64,000 bases of DNA from Oceanobacillus oncorhynchi (GCF_000821065.1 NZ_CDGG01000001.1:3472001-3536000); one strand, 5' to 3'. Counted from the first letter of the stretch, positions 25,323-34,199 are shown. The notes: generated from the letters alone by a model not told the origin. A program made the numbers and translations.

Positions 25323-25961
25323 ATGCTTAAAATGATTATTTTCGCAATGGTTCCTATGAGCATTAGCATCTTCTATGCCTGGAGGTTTGCTTCGCGAAAA
25401 CGTGAAATTCCTTGTCCATTCTGGCTGCGTTGGCTGGTGGAACTGGATAATCCCTTTACCAAACCGAATAAAGCGAATGAAATTATTGAGCAATCTGGCA
25501 TACAGCCGGGAATGCATGTGATTGATTTAGGGTGCGGACCTGGGAGGGTGACGATTCCAGCAGCAGAACGTGTTGGCTTCAACGGAAAAATAACTGCGTT
25601 AGATATTCAGGATGAAATGTTACAAAGGGTAGAAAAAAAAGTGCAAAGAAGAAATTTAAAGAATATTGAATTGGTGCAGGGAAAAATTGGTTTGGGTCAA
25701 CTGCGGCAATCACCTTGTGATCATGTCTTGCTTGTCAATGTCTTAGGGGAAATACCAGATCGGCAAGCAGCATTGGAAGAAATTTTTAATATTTTAAAGC
25801 CAGGTGGTATCCTGACGGTAGCGGAGACCATATTTGATCCACATTTTCAGAGGAGAGAAGAGGTTTCAAAGCTTGCCGATAAAGCAGGATTTTATGAAGC
25901 GGGTTTTAATGGGAATTGGGCGGCGTATTCGCTGTTATTAAGGAAACCAGTTTCTCGTTAG
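25323..25961 (+). CDS. Class I SAM-dependent methyltransferase, membrane-anchored
   Basis: The 212-residue product begins with a hydrophobic helix (MLKMIIFAMVPMSISIFYAW) and then has a Rossmann methyltransferase: motif I VIDLGCGPGR, the acidic residue in ALDIQDEM, and motif post-II DHVLLVNVLGEIPD with LKPGGILTVAE. It resembles UbiE/COQ5-like enzymes. It lies 30 bases after the ATPase with ribosome site AAGAGGAGGG and belongs to the TetR operon. It may modify the exported compound or a lipid; this is inference. Confidence 0.78.
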   Translation: MLKMIIFAMVPMSISIFYAWRFASRKREIPCPFWLRWLVELDNPFTKPNKANEIIEQSGIQPGMHVIDLGCGPGRVTIPAAERVGFNGKITALDIQDEMLQRVEKKVQRRNLKNIELVQGKIGLGQLRQSPCDHVLLVNVLGEIPDRQAALEEIFNILKPGGILTVAETIFDPHFQRREEVSKLADKAGFYEAGFNGNWAAYSLLLRKPVSR

Positions 25962-26033
25962 AAACAAGAACGGACTATCAAAACATAAATAATCTTCATG
26001 GCTATTTTCAAAAGTATGATTTTTCAAGGAGAA

Positions 26034-26092
26034 GCGTCCGTAAATCTTCTGTTTTAAAATTAAATTTATATAGTAGGGAGATTTACGGACGC
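26034..26092. repeat. Stem-loop between convergent genes
   Basis: GCGTCCGTAAATCT (26034-26047) pairs perfectly with AGATTTACGGACGC (26079-26092) across a 31-base A+T-rich loop. There is no clean T run on either side. It may be a bidirectional transcript end or a small insertion. Confidence 0.65.
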
Positions 26093-26137
26093 CGCCCCTG
26101 TGAATTACTGAGGCTAGCTCATTTCCATGATTCCTGT

Positions 26138-27574
26138 CTAATCAAATGATATATCCTCATAATCGATTTTATAAATAAGGTTTCCAATAACTCTAATTCG
26201 CGTTTCATCCAATTGCTGCAAGAACGCAATATAGTACATTTCCCATTCATTCTCTGTTTCAACGCCGTCAGCAACCATATTGGAGAATTCATGAGTACCT
26301 TCCCGTAACTCCTCATAAAAAACAATTTTGGCTAAAATAGCTAGCTCGATATCTCCAAAAGTTTTAAAAAGCGCTTCATAATCACCATTAAACAGACATT
26401 CAGCATGGAGAAGATCCAGATAATCATGCAGTGAAACAAAATTATTCCGGATAAGTTGTACTTTTTCTTCAATATTGTCAATTTCTAAGATACGATCTAC
26501 CAGGCTGCGTAAGTCCATATCACTCATCCGATCATTCTCATTTAACTTGAATTCCATTGTTTTTTCGGTTTCTTTTATTTCTCTGATGATAAGTTTTTCG
26601 AAGCTGCCGATTTTTGCAGCGTGATTCACCCTTTGCATCAATTCATCCCGGTACAAATTGATGTAATCTGTAAGTGCTTGATCCGTTTGCAGAGATTTTT
26701 GCAATTGATTGACTGCTTCATGAATCAGCTGCGTCCTTTGATCAGTAGGGGAGGTTATTAATTTTCGATTTAACTGTTCAAATTGAACTTCCGAAAGTCG
26801 AACATTATTAGGCTTTCCCCCAGATAGCAGTGAAAAAACAACATTGTTTATCATTAACTCAAATATATTGAATAATTCAATTTGATATTGAAATCGGCTT
26901 ATTTTCCCGTAATTTATTAAGATATACATGACATCCTGATGACTAAAAAAATGGCAGAATTCTGTCTCCATTCGTAAACGTTCTACATACTGCTTTATAT
27001 AGAAAACGCCTTGGAGCCGCATATCGTCTATGGCTAAAGGATAATCAATGCTCGCCATGGTATTTTGAGCTTCAAAAATAATATCATAGTGCTGCAAAAA
27101 TAGAGGTAATGATTCATCGATAGTCGTATTGTAAGCATCGACGGGCACATCTAATTTTATCTTTTTCACTTCTTGATATATTTTTTTCGTCTCTTCAAAA
27201 TAGTGACGTAGTAATTCAACTCCTTTAGAATGTATATCTTTTATGTTTTTCATATTTAAATGAGCAAGCGCTTCTTCAGGATGCTTACATTGAAGGGCGT
27301 AAGCATCGATAGCATAAAGCAGAGAGGTCATGATTCCTTCTGCTGTTTCCATTGTCACTGATGTACTTTCGCCTTGAGTATGCTGCAGAATCAATTGCTG
27401 CAGAACCTGCATCATCTCTGCTTGTATCTGGTAAGCTTTTTGACTGGAGATGATAGCTGACCGCTGACCTTCTTGCAGCAGGGTCAAGGTGTATTGATTT
27501 CGTATTAACCGCGATCGGTCAATTATTCTATTAGAAATATGCCGGAAACGAGCTGATTTGTCATCTGATTCCAT
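26138..27574 (-). CDS. DUF6179 family protein
   Basis: A 478-residue, mainly helical, soluble protein with no signal peptide, membrane segment or known catalytic motif. It fits, from memory, the DUF6179 family that is found next to DUF6323 genes in Firmicutes. Recognisable stretches are IIDRSRLIRNQYTLTLLQEGQRSAI at the start, AIDAYALQCKHPEEAL, and the C-terminal LLHAECLFNGDYEALFKTFGDIELAILAKIVFYEELREG. The function is unknown. It follows the DUF6323 gene by 3 bases with AAAGGGGA inside that gene, so the two are made together. Confidence 0.65.
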   Translation of the reverse strand: MESDDKSARFRHISNRIIDRSRLIRNQYTLTLLQEGQRSAIISSQKAYQIQAEMMQVLQQLILQHTQGESTSVTMETAEGIMTSLLYAIDAYALQCKHPEEALAHLNMKNIKDIHSKGVELLRHYFEETKKIYQEVKKIKLDVPVDAYNTTIDESLPLFLQHYDIIFEAQNTMASIDYPLAIDDMRLQGVFYIKQYVERLRMETEFCHFFSHQDVMYILINYGKISRFQYQIELFNIFELMINNVVFSLLSGGKPNNVRLSEVQFEQLNRKLITSPTDQRTQLIHEAVNQLQKSLQTDQALTDYINLYRDELMQRVNHAAKIGSFEKLIIREIKETEKTMEFKLNENDRMSDMDLRSLVDRILEIDNIEEKVQLIRNNFVSLHDYLDLLHAECLFNGDYEALFKTFGDIELAILAKIVFYEELREGTHEFSNMVADGVETENEWEMYYIAFLQQLDETRIRVIGNLIYKIDYEDISFD

Positions 27575-27577
27575 GCG

Positions 27578-28045
27578 TTAATCATCCCCTTTGAATAAAG
27601 AATTGGGAAGTGCTATATTTCTTCTGAAATTCTCTGCAAGTTCCTCCATTTTACTTCTTAACAATTCGATAGACCCTGCACAAGACCCGTTATAAAACTC
27701 ATTCATCAGTTGAATAAGCTTTGCATCGCTAAACTTATCTTCGGTTTCATTCCTAAGATAATAAAAGATCTCTTGAAGTTCGTTCAGCGTATCAACATAA
27801 TGTTCTTGATCCATATAAGGAGAAGTAGAAAATACCTCAATTAGCTCTTTTAACACGCCGATGCTCAGCTCAACTCTCGCATGATCCCGCAACACTTTAT
27901 TTCTGGACACTACCAGCGTTTTTGCATCGTCTGGCGTCAGAATCAGGCCCCATTCTTTCGTTTTCTCATTTAAACGAACAAGTTCCATCACTGCATTAGA
28001 ATTCTGCGATAATTGGATGGAATTCAACATATCGGATAAATCCAT
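27578..28045 (-). CDS. DUF6323 family protein
   Basis: A 155-residue soluble protein. The LTPDDAKTLVVSRNKVLRDHARVELSIGVLKELIEVFSTSPYMDQEHYVDTL stretch (about 35-90) and LMNEFYNGSCAGSIELL (about 110-130) fit the DUF6323 family as I remember it. The family partners DUF6179 and has no known role. The start has GGAAAGGTGAT before it. It is the first gene of the pair and lies about 90 bases downstream of a consensus promoter with a terminator in between, so expression seems to depend on escaping termination. Confidence 0.68.
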   Translation of the reverse strand: MDLSDMLNSIQLSQNSNAVMELVRLNEKTKEWGLILTPDDAKTLVVSRNKVLRDHARVELSIGVLKELIEVFSTSPYMDQEHYVDTLNELQEIFYYLRNETEDKFSDAKLIQLMNEFYNGSCAGSIELLRSKMEELAENFRRNIALPNSLFKGDD

Positions 28046-28080
28046 AACGTATCACCTTTCCTGTAAGGATATTTAGAACG

Positions 28081-28111
28081 CAAAAAAGGGTCCCCTGGCC
28101 AAGGGAACCCT
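28081..28111 (-). terminator. Intrinsic terminator in the leader of the DUF6323-DUF6179 operon
   Basis: On the minus strand a 10-bp G+C-rich stem (28111-28102 with 28096-28087, one G-U pair, loop TGGCC-like) is followed by six T residues. It lies about 20 bases after the predicted start of transcription and before the gene's ribosome site. As drawn it would end the transcript after roughly 50 bases. Confidence 0.85.
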
Positions 28112-28139
28112 ATTATATAATTAAAGATAATAAAAGTAA

Positions 28140-28168
28140 ATTATAGCATAAATAAAATTTTTTGTCAA
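28140..28168 (-). promoter_or_regulatory. Consensus sigma-A promoter for DUF6323-DUF6179
   Basis: On the minus strand TTGACA (28163-28168) and TATAAT (28140-28145) are spaced by exactly 17 bases, so both boxes and the spacing are ideal. Transcription would begin near 28133. Confidence 0.85.
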
Positions 28169-28389
28169 ATATTTAGATTGGATAATGAACCCTGATAGCA
28201 GTGTGGTTTTTGGGGGAAAGTCTTTTGAGTTATTGTTTTCTGGGCAACCCTCCTTGATAGCAAAAAAATAATTAAAGGTTTATTATTTTCTATTTCACTC
28301 CCTGCCTAGGAGATGTATTCATTCTGAGTTAGGTTTCTTTTGCTGGAGTTTTAACAATGTAATCTATTTGTTATCTCTTGTTTATTAAT

Positions 28390-28423
28390 TCAAATGCGGC
28401 AGTTTATTTTTGGCATCTATACT
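28390..28423 (+). promoter_or_regulatory. Shared ABC-operon promoter motif, copy 2
   Basis: TCAAATGCGGCAGTTTATTT-TTGGCATC-TATACT lies 41 bases before the ATPase start. TATACT is the -10 box; at the -35 position stands TGCGGC, not TTGACA. The copy at 35295 matches at most positions, and the copy at 11788 (minus) is recognisable with a one-base gap. Confidence 0.65.
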
Positions 28424-28463
28424 TGATAATATAACGATAAAACAACAGAAAGGAAATAATAAA

Positions 28464-29198
28464 ATGGCTGCTGAAACATTATTAGAAACACATAAACTGA
28501 CGAAATCATTTCAAGGGAAAACAATCATTGATAACTTAAATCTTAATATAAAAAAAGGGGATGTATATGGATTTCTGGGCAGAAATGGACAAGGCAAAAC
28601 AACAACGATCCGAATGTTGACCGGCTTGATTTTTCCTGATTCGGGAGAGGTTGTCATTAATGGCTTGAATCTAAGGGGAGATTTTAAACAGGCAATTTCA
28701 CAAATCGGAGCGATTGTAGAGAATCCTGTCTTTTATGATTATCTTTCCGGGTATGAGAACCTGTCACTGATGGTCAATTTAATCCCTGGTATTGGTAAAG
28801 AGAAAATAAATGAAGTGTTAGAACTCGTCGGGCTGACACGGAGAGCAAAGGATAAAGTTGCTGCTTATTCACTAGGGATGAAGCAGCGTTTGGGGATTGC
28901 CAATGCGCTTTTAAATGATCCGCAATTAATTATTCTCGATGAACCGACAAATGGACTGGACCCACAAGGGATGATAGAAATCAAAGAAATGATTCTGCAG
29001 CTTTCTTCGAAAAAAGAGATTACTTTCTTTATTTCGAGCCATTTACTGCACGAAGTTAGCCAAATTTGTAACCGTGTTGGGATTCTTAATGACGGAAAAC
29101 TTCTTGCAGAAGGCGATGTCAGTGAGCTGATTAATGATAGCGAAACTCATTCCTTGGAAGAAGCCTTCTTTAACATAACCAGCGGGGGTCAACATTAA
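28464..29198 (+). CDS. ABC transporter ATPase of module 2
   Basis: A 244-residue ATPase of the same type as at 11761: Walker A GRNGQGKTT (GPNGAGKTT in the paralogue), signature SLGMKQRLGIANALL, Walker B LIILDEPTNGLDP, switch SSHLL. The stretch IGAIVENPVFYDYLSGYENL parallels VGSIIENPAFYLHLTAKQNL of module 1. The ATG at 28464 follows AAAGGAAATAATAAA; the ATG at 28410 lies within the promoter region. It begins the plus-strand ATPase-permease-permease-RR-HK operon. Confidence 0.9.
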   Translation: MAAETLLETHKLTKSFQGKTIIDNLNLNIKKGDVYGFLGRNGQGKTTTIRMLTGLIFPDSGEVVINGLNLRGDFKQAISQIGAIVENPVFYDYLSGYENLSLMVNLIPGIGKEKINEVLELVGLTRRAKDKVAAYSLGMKQRLGIANALLNDPQLIILDEPTNGLDPQGMIEIKEMILQLSSKKEITFFISSHLLHEVSQICNRVGILNDGKLLAEGDVSELINDSETHSLEEAFFNITSGGQH

Positions 29199-29971
29199 TG
29201 GGCTTATTAAAAAATGAGTTATATAAACTTTTTAAAATGAAAAAAATCTATGTGTTTGCAGCAGTTATGCTGGGAATCACCTTTTTGAATTTATATGATT
29301 ATCAACCAGGTGGTTCGGAAATGACGGTTTGGGATTTTTATTATGGTCAATCTGTTCCGCTATCGATGATCCAGATTTTCTCTCAATTTATGATTATTTT
29401 TATTCCAATCGTGATAGCGGATTGTATCAGTAATGATTACCGAAATGGAACATTAAAATTATCCCTGCAGCGCCCGATTGCGCGATGGCAGCTGTTATCG
29501 GCAAAGCTAATGGCTTTGTTTGCATTTATTATTGTTTCAACGGTTCTCTTTTTGATTTTATCCTATACATTAGGAGTTTATTTTATCGGCTGGGGAGAGG
29601 TGACAGAGTACTTGGGAGTCAGTTATCCGCCAATGAAAGGAATTGGTGTAACCGTAGGGGTATATGCTTTATTTATGCTGCCGACGATGGCGTACGGAAT
29701 ATTTGCGGGCTTTATTGCCGTTTTAGTTAAAAATATGAGTACGGCGATTATTATATCGCTGGTCCTGATTACGGTTGGATTAAATTTAAATGGTGTCTCA
29801 GCTATTGCTCCGTATTCCTTAGCGCATCATTTAATGTATTTTCCTGAAGAGTTGATGCAGATACAGGGTTGGTCTGGAATACTGCAAAATATTGGAGTTG
29901 TCCTCATATACGGAGTTTTATTTGCAGGATTATCCTTCTGGTTATTTAAAAAGAAAGAAATCTTATATTAA
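29198..29971 (+). CDS. ABC-2 type permease, first of module 2
   Basis: A 257-residue permease with about six membrane helices. The coupling loop reads DCISNDYRNGTLKLSLQRPIARWQLLSAKLMA, and helix starts FKMKKIYVFAAVMLGI and GIGVTVGVYALFMLPTMAYGIFAGF match the module-1 permeases. The ATG overlaps the ATPase stop as TAATG. It probably forms a heterodimer with the next permease to export or expel a peptide or amphiphile. Confidence 0.83.
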   Translation: MGLLKNELYKLFKMKKIYVFAAVMLGITFLNLYDYQPGGSEMTVWDFYYGQSVPLSMIQIFSQFMIIFIPIVIADCISNDYRNGTLKLSLQRPIARWQLLSAKLMALFAFIIVSTVLFLILSYTLGVYFIGWGEVTEYLGVSYPPMKGIGVTVGVYALFMLPTMAYGIFAGFIAVLVKNMSTAIIISLVLITVGLNLNGVSAIAPYSLAHHLMYFPEELMQIQGWSGILQNIGVVLIYGVLFAGLSFWLFKKKEILY

Positions 29972-30002
29972 TTGATTTAATGGGAAGCGTGGAGGGAATT
30001 AA

Positions 30003-30790
30003 ATGACAGGTTTAATCAAGAATGAAATCTACAAATTCTTTAAACAAAAAAACTCTATTTGTTTATGGGGGTTATGATTGCCGTTCAGCTGGTAAATATA
30101 TTACAGTATCAGGCGGACAGGGGAGAGCAAGCTGCTTATCTATTGAACGGACAGTCGTATCCGCTGGAGGCGCTAGCCGAATCCTCCCTTTTTATCATCA
30201 TGTTCCAGGCTATTTTTATTGCGGAATCGATAGCGGAAGAATATAAGCGTGGCACCTTTAAACTGGTATTATTACGCCCTGTTACTCGTATCCAATTTTT
30301 AATAGCAAAGTCAGCCGGCGTATTGGTCTGTATCTGTTTTATGGTTGTTTTTACCACCCTCACCGCTTACGGTACAGGCTTCTTTTTCTTAGGCTGGGGC
30401 GAGCAGCTGGTGGTTCAAGGAGAACCGCTTTTTTCAGAGGGGGCGTCTATCTATGGTGGAGAGGGGATCGTGCTTACCTACACAGCTGCGTTTGCTTATA
30501 TTCTGCCTGTATTTGGTTTTGCTATGCTGCTCATGTTTATTGCGTTATTATCACTGAATGTTGGAATAACCATCGGTACAGCATTGGCTTTATTTATATT
30601 TGCCCCTTTATTAAATGGAGAGATTACCGCTTATTCCATTGTCCATATCATGAACGCATTTCCTGCTTTATTTATCAACCAGGAAGCATCCCGGGAAATC
30701 CTTTTTGATACAGGAGTCATCTTTGTTTATATCGTCATTTTTTACATAGGCAGTCTTATTTTTATCAAAAAGAAGGATGTATTGTTATAA
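30003..30790 (+). pseudogene. ABC-2 type permease, second of module 2, one-base frameshift
   Basis: The true start is the ATG at 30003 (GGAGGGAATTAA before it), reading MTGLIKNEIYKFFKQK. The frame then ends at a TGA near 30075. The rest of the permease is intact one frame over from about 30050: KKLYLFMGVMIAVQLVNILQYQ to the end at 30790, with coupling loop AESIAEEYKRGTFKLVLLRPVTRIQFLIAK. The A run at 30046-30052 has seven A; eight would restore a 262-residue permease. This is a slippage-type site: real loss, phase variation, transcriptional slippage or a sequencing error are all possible. Confidence 0.85.
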
Positions 30791-30828
30791 TTATTAATAT
30801 TTAAGACGGGATTAGGAGGGGCTGCGTC

Positions 30829-31554
30829 ATGCGGGATAAAAAGGTTCTGGTCGTTGATGATGAGCTGGAGATTGCGGAATTAATCAAAGATTATTTGGAA
30901 GAGGAACAATATGATGTTGAGATTAGTACGGACGGGGAGGAGTGCCTTGCGGTCTTTCGGGAATACCGGCCACATTTGATTGTGCTGGATATTATGCTTC
31001 CTGGATTAGACGGAATGGAAGTATGCCGGACGATAAGGGCGGAATCAGCTGTCCCTATCATTATGCTGAGTGCAAAAAAATCAGAGATAGATAAAGTTTT
31101 AGGTTTGGGGTTAGGAGCGGATGATTATGTGGTGAAACCGTTCAGCCCAAGAGAAGTAGTTGCTCGTGTAAAGGCGCAGTTAAGAAGATATGATCAGCTT
31201 TCAACGGTAGAAAAAGAGGGAAGCGCATCAACAGAATATAAAACAGAAGTCTTAACCTTTGATAATATAGAGATTAATATAAATGCTTATACAGTCAAAA
31301 TAAATGCAAAACAAATAGAGCTGACAACTAAGGAGTTTGAGGTGCTGCGTTTTTTAGCTAAGAGCGCTAACCACGTTTTGACCCGCCAGCAAATTTATGA
31401 TCACGTGTGGGGAATCAATGAGTATGGCGATTTAAACACCGTAACCATCCATATTAAAAAAATCCGTCAAAAGATAGAAGAGGATACTGCCACCCCTAAA
31501 TGGATCCAGACTGTCTGGGGCGTAGGCTATAAATTTGTGGGAGATAAAGAATGA
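30829..31554 (+). CDS. OmpR-family response regulator of module 2
   Basis: A 241-residue regulator with receiver residues D10/D11, phosphorylated D54 (IVLDIMLPG) and K104 (YVVKPFSP), and a winged helix ending VTIHIKKIRQKIEEDTATPKWIQTVWGVGYKF. It is the paralogue of the regulator at 8809. The start has TAGGAGGGG. It overlaps the kinase by four bases. It likely activates the module's own TATACT promoter at 28418 and possibly the related ones. Confidence 0.9.
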   Translation: MRDKKVLVVDDELEIAELIKDYLEEEQYDVEISTDGEECLAVFREYRPHLIVLDIMLPGLDGMEVCRTIRAESAVPIIMLSAKKSEIDKVLGLGLGADDYVVKPFSPREVVARVKAQLRRYDQLSTVEKEGSASTEYKTEVLTFDNIEININAYTVKINAKQIELTTKEFEVLRFLAKSANHVLTRQQIYDHVWGINEYGDLNTVTIHIKKIRQKIEEDTATPKWIQTVWGVGYKFVGDKE

Positions 31555-32600
31555 GGCTGGGTGTAAGAGGGAAGCTGATTTTGTCCTTTTCATCGATGCT
31601 GGTGCTGCCGATAGTGGTTGCGCTGCTTTCTGGAGTCAACTCAAGCAATCGTATTTCCTTTAGCACGCTTCTTCCGGTTTTGCTGGCTCTGCTTATCCCA
31701 TTTATTATCGGGGCCCTGATTACTGGCTGGGTCATTTCCCGGAATGTTTTAAAGCCCCTAGGAGAATTAGGAAAGGCAACAAGAAATATCAGGGAAGGAA
31801 ATCTTGATTTTGCTGTTTCCTATCGGGAAAATGATGAGATAGGTGATTTATCTCGTGCTTTTGATGAAATGAAAGACCAGTTAAAAGAATTACGGGAAAA
31901 AGAGGCTGCTCACGAAACAGCGCGAAAAAACTTGATTGCCAGTATTTCACATGATTTACGCACGCCGATGTCATCGATTAAAGGCTATGTAGAAGGTTTG
32001 CAGGATGGAGTTATCCATGACAAGGACCGATTTCAACGCTATATTTCGGTAATTAAAAATAAAACGGAAAATCTGGATCACTTAATTGAAACACTTTTTC
32101 AATATTCGCAATTAGATATAAAGGCAGCAGAAGAAAGCTTTTCTGTTTGGAATTCCCAAGAACTGCTGGAAACAATCATCCATCCAATAAAGCTGGAGTT
32201 TATGGATGCGCCGATGCAATTAGAAGTGATAAAGCCTTTTCCGGAGGTGAATCTGCTTGTTAATGCAAACGAGCTCGCCCAGGTTTTCGATAATTTAGTA
32301 AGCAATGCGAAAAGATATGTTGGTGAAGAAGGGGTTATTGCGATTAGAGTGAATGTGGATAAACAAAAACTAAAAGTATCTGTAACAGACAATGGAGCAG
32401 GTATCACACAAAAAGATCTGCCGTTTGTATTTGAACAGTTTTATCGTACAGAAAAATCCCGATCAAGGCATTTTGGCGGGGCGGGACTCGGGCTAGCTAT
32501 CTGTAAGAAAATAATTGATAAACATGGCGGTGAGATTTGGGCAGAGAGTGAATGGGGTAAGGGCACATCCTTTTATTTTACAATTCCAGTTTCGTTTTAG
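31551..32600 (+). CDS. Sensor histidine kinase of module 2
   Basis: A 349-residue kinase. Two closely spaced membrane helices (about 9-28 and 38-62), HAMP at 62-115, HisKA with ASISHDLRTP (His 134), N box VFDNLVSNAKRY, G1 VTDNGAGI, F box FEQFYRTEKS and G2 GGAGLGLAI. All catalytic boxes are normal, unlike the module-1 kinase. The outer loop is only about ten residues, so sensing is probably within the membrane or through the transporter. It is the last gene of the operon and a strong terminator follows. Confidence 0.9.
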   Translation: MRLGVRGKLILSFSSMLVLPIVVALLSGVNSSNRISFSTLLPVLLALLIPFIIGALITGWVISRNVLKPLGELGKATRNIREGNLDFAVSYRENDEIGDLSRAFDEMKDQLKELREKEAAHETARKNLIASISHDLRTPMSSIKGYVEGLQDGVIHDKDRFQRYISVIKNKTENLDHLIETLFQYSQLDIKAAEESFSVWNSQELLETIIHPIKLEFMDAPMQLEVIKPFPEVNLLVNANELAQVFDNLVSNAKRYVGEEGVIAIRVNVDKQKLKVSVTDNGAGITQKDLPFVFEQFYRTEKSRSRHFGGAGLGLAICKKIIDKHGGEIWAESEWGKGTSFYFTIPVSF

Positions 32601-32685
32601 ATGGATATATATACGTGAACTGTATTGCCATGCGCGGAAAGGTGATGATTATAATAAATATTTGAACATCATTCAGGCACTTTGA

Positions 32686-32715
32686 AAACCCAGCTGTTTT
32701 TTTAGCTGGGTTTTT
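32686..32715 (+). terminator. Terminator after ABC/TCS module 2
   Basis: AAACCCAGCT pairs with AGCTGGGTTT around a T-rich loop and runs into TTTTT. Confidence 0.88.
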
Positions 32716-32741
32716 AATTCTTGACAAAAATAAAATAACGA

Positions 32742-34112
32742 TTAAGGAATCATTATATTATCCGCAATATAGTTCAATCTTTTCCGGTTCTGTTTTATTA
32801 CTTTCGAGATAATTTCGATTCCTTTGTCTATTTTATTCTCTTCGATTTTTGAAATGCATATTCTTATCGCGTTTTCCTTATTAAAATCATCTAGGTACAT
32901 ATCTGAGCAATCTTTAACGTACACGCTTTGTTCTTTCAGTATATTGGTTATATATGCCGCCTTGATATTGTCAGGTAAGTAAATACAAATAAAAAATCCA
33001 TTATTGGGTTTGCTGTATTTAATAGAATCATCAAAATATGTTTTGCACGCTTCAAGCAGAATATCTAACTTGTTTTTGTATACCTTTTTTATTTTTTCAA
33101 TGTGAGTATGAAACATACCGCTTTTAAGGTATATTTCAAAAGCTCCCTGTGAGATGGCCGGACTATTAAAATCAGATGTAAATTTATACTTAATAAACTC
33201 ATTTTTCATCCTGTCAGGTACGATAATTGAAGCAATCCTCATCCCTGGCAGAAAAACTTTTGAAAAGCTTTTGATATAGATAACCCTATTTGTGTCATCG
33301 AAGCTATAAAAAGGGTCGGCTTTCGTATCTAAATCTAATTCGCTTAAATAATCATCTTCAACTAAGTAAACATCGTATTTTTGAATTAAAGCGAGGATTC
33401 TTTTTTTATCTTCATTCGAATAACTGAAGCCGGAGGGATTCTGAAATCTGGTTATGACATAAAATAATTTGATATCATGATTTTTTAAGATATGCTCCAG
33501 ACTTTCTAAGTCAATACCATTTTTCGAAACATCCAGCCCATAGATATTGCAATCGGTATTTTTGATAGACTCCAAGGCGCCATAATATGTAGGCTGTTCC
33601 ACGAGAATATTCGTTCTTTTATTAGGCAAGGGCATATTTACAGCTAAATTAATAGCTTGTTGCGCTCCGGTGGTTATAAATAGATTATTCACATCTGCGA
33701 AAACTTGAAAATCCTGCAGGTATTTTTGTATTTCGCACCTTAAACTATAAATACCTTCAAAAGGGGAGTAGGAGAATATTTCATTTTTATATATATCTAT
33801 TGCCTGATTAATACAATGTTGAAAATCTTTATACGGCATGACATTCAAATCAGGACTTGCCGATAAAAAATCAAAAACTTCAAGGTTATCTTCCTCACGT
33901 TCCATGCTTTCAATTACATAATATCCGCTTTTGCTGATGGAGTATATATAATGTTTACCCTCCAATTCTTGATAAGCCCTAATAATGGTGCTTTTATTGC
34001 AGGAAAATTCTTCTGCCATTGCTCTGATCGAGGGCAATTTATCACTTGGTTTTAATTTCTCCTCTTTAATCAAACTTATAATATAACGAACCACTTTTTC
34101 AAATTTATTCAT
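32742..34112 (-). CDS. MocR-type GntR/aminotransferase regulator
   Basis: A 456-residue protein. An N-terminal GntR winged helix (about 1-70: EEKLKPSDKLPSIRAMAEEFSCNKSTIIRAYQELEGKHYI) is fused to a fold-type I aminotransferase domain. The PLP lysine lies in YIKSFSKVFLPGMRI, and the cofactor residues include VEDDYLSEL and TRFQNPSG. MocR regulators bind PLP and respond to an amino acid or vitamin B6 compound. The ATG at 34112 lies after GGGAGGTATTTTA; the ATG at 34148 overlaps an operator. The divergent EamA transporter is its likely target. Confidence 0.9.
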   Translation of the reverse strand: MNKFEKVVRYIISLIKEEKLKPSDKLPSIRAMAEEFSCNKSTIIRAYQELEGKHYIYSISKSGYYVIESMEREEDNLEVFDFLSASPDLNVMPYKDFQHCINQAIDIYKNEIFSYSPFEGIYSLRCEIQKYLQDFQVFADVNNLFITTGAQQAINLAVNMPLPNKRTNILVEQPTYYGALESIKNTDCNIYGLDVSKNGIDLESLEHILKNHDIKLFYVITRFQNPSGFSYSNEDKKRILALIQKYDVYLVEDDYLSELDLDTKADPFYSFDDTNRVIYIKSFSKVFLPGMRIASIIVPDRMKNEFIKYKFTSDFNSPAISQGAFEIYLKSGMFHTHIEKIKKVYKNKLDILLEACKTYFDDSIKYSKPNNGFFICIYLPDNIKAAYITNILKEQSVYVKDCSDMYLDDFNKENAIRICISKIEENKIDKGIEIISKVIKQNRKRLNYIADNIMIP

Positions 34113-34135
34113 TAAAATACCTCCCTGCTCAGGTT

Positions 34136-34147
34136 TGTACCGGTACA
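34136..34147. promoter_or_regulatory. Palindrome TGTACCGGTACA, site 1
   Basis: A perfect 12-bp palindrome 24 bases before the mocR start. An identical copy lies at 34200-34211, 64 bases away on centre, in the same divergent promoter region. It is the likely operator of the MocR protein for its own gene. Confidence 0.8.
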
Positions 34148-34199
34148 CATCGTGATAACTCTTCTTTTATGATGAAAATTATTATATTAGTATGTTATA

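Noticed and set aside
26034..26092. Stem-loop considered as a Rho-independent terminator
   Set aside because: The stem is perfect but the loop is 31 bases and no T run follows on either strand.
28087..28111. Leader hairpin considered as a T-box or other known riboswitch
   Set aside because: Only about 20 bases precede the hairpin, with no specifier loop, T-box sequence or aptamer-like structure.
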